From assembly GCA_964555295.1 (NCBI GenBank), contig CAZKRL010000026.1, positions 1 to 42,210 of the forward strand: a DNA stretch of 42,210 bases, in the 5' to 3' direction. Below are positions 39,607-42,210 of the stretch, piece after piece. The translations under genes and the position numbers were made by a program. Under the pieces are notes generated by a model. The model was not told the origin of the DNA. It saw nothing but the letters and a program-made list of their open reading frames with translations, and ran no database searches. The first letter of the stretch is position 1. Every line of letters starts with the position of its first letter. Origin of the DNA: CAZKRL01 sp964555295 (GTDB lineage: Bacteria; Bacteroidota; Bacteroidia; Flavobacteriales_D; Sanyastnellaceae).

Positions 39607-42165
39607 TCAGTACAGATAGCGCTGGTCTCCGAGATTTCCACGGCGCTGAATTTTGAGGTCCTGCAGTAAGGCCGATTTCACATTGAGCTGACCCATATAG
39701 CTTTTGCGCTGTCCGGTGGGCACAAAGTTGAAGGTGAGTTCCCAGCAGTGCAGATCCCAATGCAAGCCGAGATTCGTGGTGGTGAAATCTCGCAAACCAA
39801 AATCCTTCCATTCCATCTTTTCATAGCGTGCATTGCTGAGGTCGTAACCGCTGTTGAAACTGATGGCCCAGTATTTAAAGAGAACAAATTCTCCATCAAA
39901 TGTGAGTGCCTGCTTGATGGTTTTTTTGTCGCTCTGCGTCGCAACATCAAAGGAAGGATCGATGCGGAAGTTGTATCGCAGGTTCAATCGCCAGGGTATG
40001 TTGAAGTTGATAAAATCATCGGGATTCTGGTCAATCATTTTTTGTTCAGGATCTTCCGATGGGGTGGAAGGCGCCGCTGTTTTCTCCTTGCTTTTCAGTT
40101 GGAATCCAAGTGCGAGATTGGTGCCTTCCATCCGCAGTGGTGCGCTTTGGGTTTCCCACAAATACCGATCAATTTTTCTCCCCAGACTATCGCGGTCATA
40201 GAATGAATATGTCGAGGAATAGTTAAGGGTAATTTTTTGTGCGATGGTTCCAAATGCGGTCATACCAAGGTTGCTGAGTCTCAGCGAGTCGGCGAGCACA
40301 TTATAGCTCAAGGTTTTTTTCCAGCTTTCAAGCAAGGTCACTTTGCGGGGCTCGTTGCTGTCATCCTTGCCGCGCAGTTTTGCTTCGATGTTGTTGGTAG
40401 AGCTCCAGTTGAGGTTGATTTGGCGCAAAGTATTTCCAGGTGCAAATGCAGCAAGTGCAAAAGGGTTGTATCCCTGGAAGGTTCCATCTGGGGCATATAC
40501 ATCACGTGTTACGGTGCGTTCAGGCACATGACTCACGCCGAGATTCCATTGCAGAACGTGACGCACCGCACGGATGAGGCCGGTTTTGGAGGTGTTGAAA
40601 GTTCCATAAACGCGGGTGTTGTAGTTGGCACTGACATTCCAGGTGAGGGCTGATTTGAAGCCGTACGCAGTGTCTGATTGGAAAGTCTCCAGCGTGTCAT
40701 TATAGCTTTGAGCAAGATATTTCGCCGTGCCGAAAATCGTAGTGCCGGCAGTAAGTGTAAGCGTTCCATATTGTGCCGCGCGAATGGAGGTAGAAAGTTG
40801 CGATTGATTTCGGATGCCGTTTCTACTGATACGATTCAGGTACGGCACTTCTTGCCATGTCATAAATCGGTCTTGCGCACTGATTTGATTGGAGATTTCC
40901 GAGTTGGAGGTAAGTCCGAAGTTGTCGAGGAATTTTTTCATCACTGGCTTACGCGGAGTGAGTCTGCCAAGCGTGATTCTTGAAACGTTGAAGTTGAGAT
41001 CGGGTAGATTCAACTGCACAATTTTCGATTGGGTATTTTGGGTATGACCTCCTGTTATACCAATATTAAAGGGCTTCCCGGGAAAGCTCTTCGTGTATTG
41101 TATGCGCGAACTGAAGGTGCTGCTGAGAAATTCTTGCTGTGAAGTATTGAGGTTATTTCGGAAATTATTGATAGACCCCATATTCACATTGGCAGTGAAA
41201 TTGCTGTTGGGCCGCGCCTTGGCATCTTGCGCGTGCGTCCACTGAATATTGAAATTGGTGGTTTCCGAATAATTATCGAGTTCAGGCATGCCGTTTTTAT
41301 TGACCACCCTCGACAGGTTGAAATTGCCGGCATATTTGTATCTGCGGTTGTAGGTCGTGAGATTGCGCACGGCCCAGCTGCCACGGGTGTAGATATCGAA
41401 AAGAAATTTTGTGTCGAAGTGCTGTCCCAGTGGTAAATAATACCCGAGGTTTTGCACAAAAAAACCTTTCTCATCGCCGTTGCCATAGCCGGGGAGCAGG
41501 ATGCCTTGGGTGCTTTCTTTTTTATTGGGGAAGAAACCAAAGGGTAGTGCAAGTGGCGTGGGTATTTTTCTGAATTTCAGGTAGAGCGGTCCAGATACAA
41601 CGCGGTCGTTGGGTATTGCGAGTGCTCGCGAGAGATGAAAGTGGTAGTGCGGATTTTCGGCATTACAGGTAGTCATCTTCCCTTTGCGAATAGAGACCCA
41701 GTCGGTCTCAGCTTTTTTGGAAACGGTGGAGATGAGATAAGCGTCACCATCTTGTGTTCTGGCTCCATAGGTTATGCCTTTTCGTGTATCGAAATTATAG
41801 GCCAGTGAGTCCTCTTCAATGATACTTTCTCCGTCGCTGAATTTGGCGCGCTGTGCTATATTCCCCGTACTATCGGGCTTTCCCGATGCCCGTGCAGTGA
41901 ATTCGCCGAGGGTGAACTCGATATAATGTGCCTCCAGTTTCATCTCGCCATATTCCACCACTGCATTGCCATAGAGCCGCACTTTATTGGTTTGCAATTC
42001 CATTACCGTGCTGTCTTCTGCCTTGTATTTTACCGCATACTCGAGCGGACGTGATACACTGGCTGTATCCACACGCTGAAGTGAAGTGTCGGTCTGTTGA
42101 GCAATGATGACCAGCGGACCTGGTATTATCAACAACAGAAGGGTGAAAATAGCTCTTCTTATCAT
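39607..42165 (-). CDS. lptD: LptD-like LPS-assembly outer-membrane protein
   Basis: The 852-residue protein has a signal peptide (MIRRAIFTLLLLIIPGPLVIIAQ). An N-terminal OstA/LptA-like repeat region (about 45-170: VMELQTNKVRLYGNAVVEYGEMKLEAHYIEF, EEDSLAYNFDTRKGITYGA) precedes a large C-terminal barrel with the marker segments PTPLALPFGFFPNKKESTQGILLPGYG and FFVQNLGYYLPLG. Bacteroidota LptD proteins have this layout and length; LptD inserts lipopolysaccharide into the outer leaflet with LptE. It ends LGDQRYLY. The stop codon directly abuts the stop of the TonB receptor on the other strand (TGATCA at 39604-39609). Confidence 0.92.
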   Translation of the reverse strand: MIRRAIFTLLLLIIPGPLVIIAQQTDTSLQRVDTASVSRPLEYAVKYKAEDSTVMELQTNKVRLYGNAVVEYGEMKLEAHYIEFTLGEFTARASGKPDSTGNIAQRAKFSDGESIIEEDSLAYNFDTRKGITYGARTQDGDAYLISTVSKKAETDWVSIRKGKMTTCNAENPHYHFHLSRALAIPNDRVVSGPLYLKFRKIPTPLALPFGFFPNKKESTQGILLPGYGNGDEKGFFVQNLGYYLPLGQHFDTKFLFDIYTRGSWAVRNLTTYNRRYKYAGNFNLSRVVNKNGMPELDNYSETTNFNIQWTHAQDAKARPNSNFTANVNMGSINNFRNNLNTSQQEFLSSTFSSRIQYTKSFPGKPFNIGITGGHTQNTQSKIVQLNLPDLNFNVSRITLGRLTPRKPVMKKFLDNFGLTSNSEISNQISAQDRFMTWQEVPYLNRISRNGIRNQSQLSTSIRAAQYGTLTLTAGTTIFGTAKYLAQSYNDTLETFQSDTAYGFKSALTWNVSANYNTRVYGTFNTSKTGLIRAVRHVLQWNLGVSHVPERTVTRDVYAPDGTFQGYNPFALAAFAPGNTLRQINLNWSSTNNIEAKLRGKDDSNEPRKVTLLESWKKTLSYNVLADSLRLSNLGMTAFGTIAQKITLNYSSTYSFYDRDSLGRKIDRYLWETQSAPLRMEGTNLALGFQLKSKEKTAAPSTPSEDPEQKMIDQNPDDFINFNIPWRLNLRYNFRIDPSFDVATQSDKKTIKQALTFDGEFVLFKYWAISFNSGYDLSNARYEKMEWKDFGLRDFTTTNLGLHWDLHCWELTFNFVPTGQRKSYMGQLNVKSALLQDLKIQRRGNLGDQRYLY

Positions 42166-42210
42166 CAGCCTTTGGCTGTCGCAAAAATACCTTTGATGTG
42201 AACAGTTGAA

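Noticed and set aside
40237..40653. 138-codon frame antisense to lptD
   Set aside because: Shadow of the LptD barrel; no family features.

Overview
The window is a piece of a Bacteroidota chromosome (probably Flavobacteriales or a nearby order; I cannot name the genus). The evidence is a type IX secretion sorting domain, many outer-membrane barrels and small lipoproteins, an IPExxxVDY-type gene directly before pyruvate kinase, a Bacteroidota-type LptD, a SiaB/DUF6272-type protein, a general lack of Shine-Dalgarno sequences, and promoters of the Bacteroidota form (TTG, about 17-23 bases, TAnnTTTG). Gene density is high, and no gap between genes exceeds about 290 bases. I see no insertion sequence, phage, CRISPR array or rRNA.

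Layout. (1) 10-194: tRNA-Pro and tRNA-Arg, separated by a strong terminator-like hairpin. (2) 224-6513, minus: transaldolase-like fsa, a YrdC/YciO protein, then a large TPR protein overlapping an outer-membrane barrel. (3) 6802-9232, plus: a tight operon of a BamE-like lipoprotein, an unknown exported protein and an unknown lipoprotein. (4) 9368-17060, minus: a modular lamin-tail-domain (LTD) surface protein, a polysaccharide deacetylase and rsmA in overlapping frames, then ligA. (5) 17142-24316: asd, a beta-lactamase-fold serine hydrolase, metG (minus), an LD-carboxypeptidase, IPExxxVDY protein and pyk. (6) 24359-30472: gcvH (minus), a TSUP permease, a membrane metallophosphoesterase, then acs with an exported protein and an agmatinase-family enzyme. 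(7) 30622-31212: a lone SiaB-like protein. (8) 31253-32692, minus: two paralogous cysteine-rich mini-lipoproteins and a membrane thioredoxin-fold protein. (9) 32735-34050, minus: an Nfu-domain protein and Mrp ATPase for Fe-S cluster delivery. (10) 34159-42165: a T9SS-secreted protein with Ig repeats and a GEVED domain, a FecA-like TonB-dependent receptor and lptD (minus).

Most of the window is housekeeping metabolism mixed with envelope genes. The least ordinary part is 31.25-32.7 kb. Two lipoprotein cassettes share a 74-bp identical segment (5' leader plus first codons) and related terminators, although the rest of the coding sequence has diverged. The downstream cassette is fused by TAATG overlap to a periplasm-facing CxxC thioredoxin-like membrane protein whose first codons contain the lipoprotein's intrinsic terminator. 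This looks like a small, undescribed, terminator-gated redox or metal-handling unit; the function is inference. Other points of interest are the alternative hairpins before the FecA-like receptor, divergent promoters sharing a CAATTG palindrome before mrp and the T9SS gene, and a SiaB-like protein without its usual partner.
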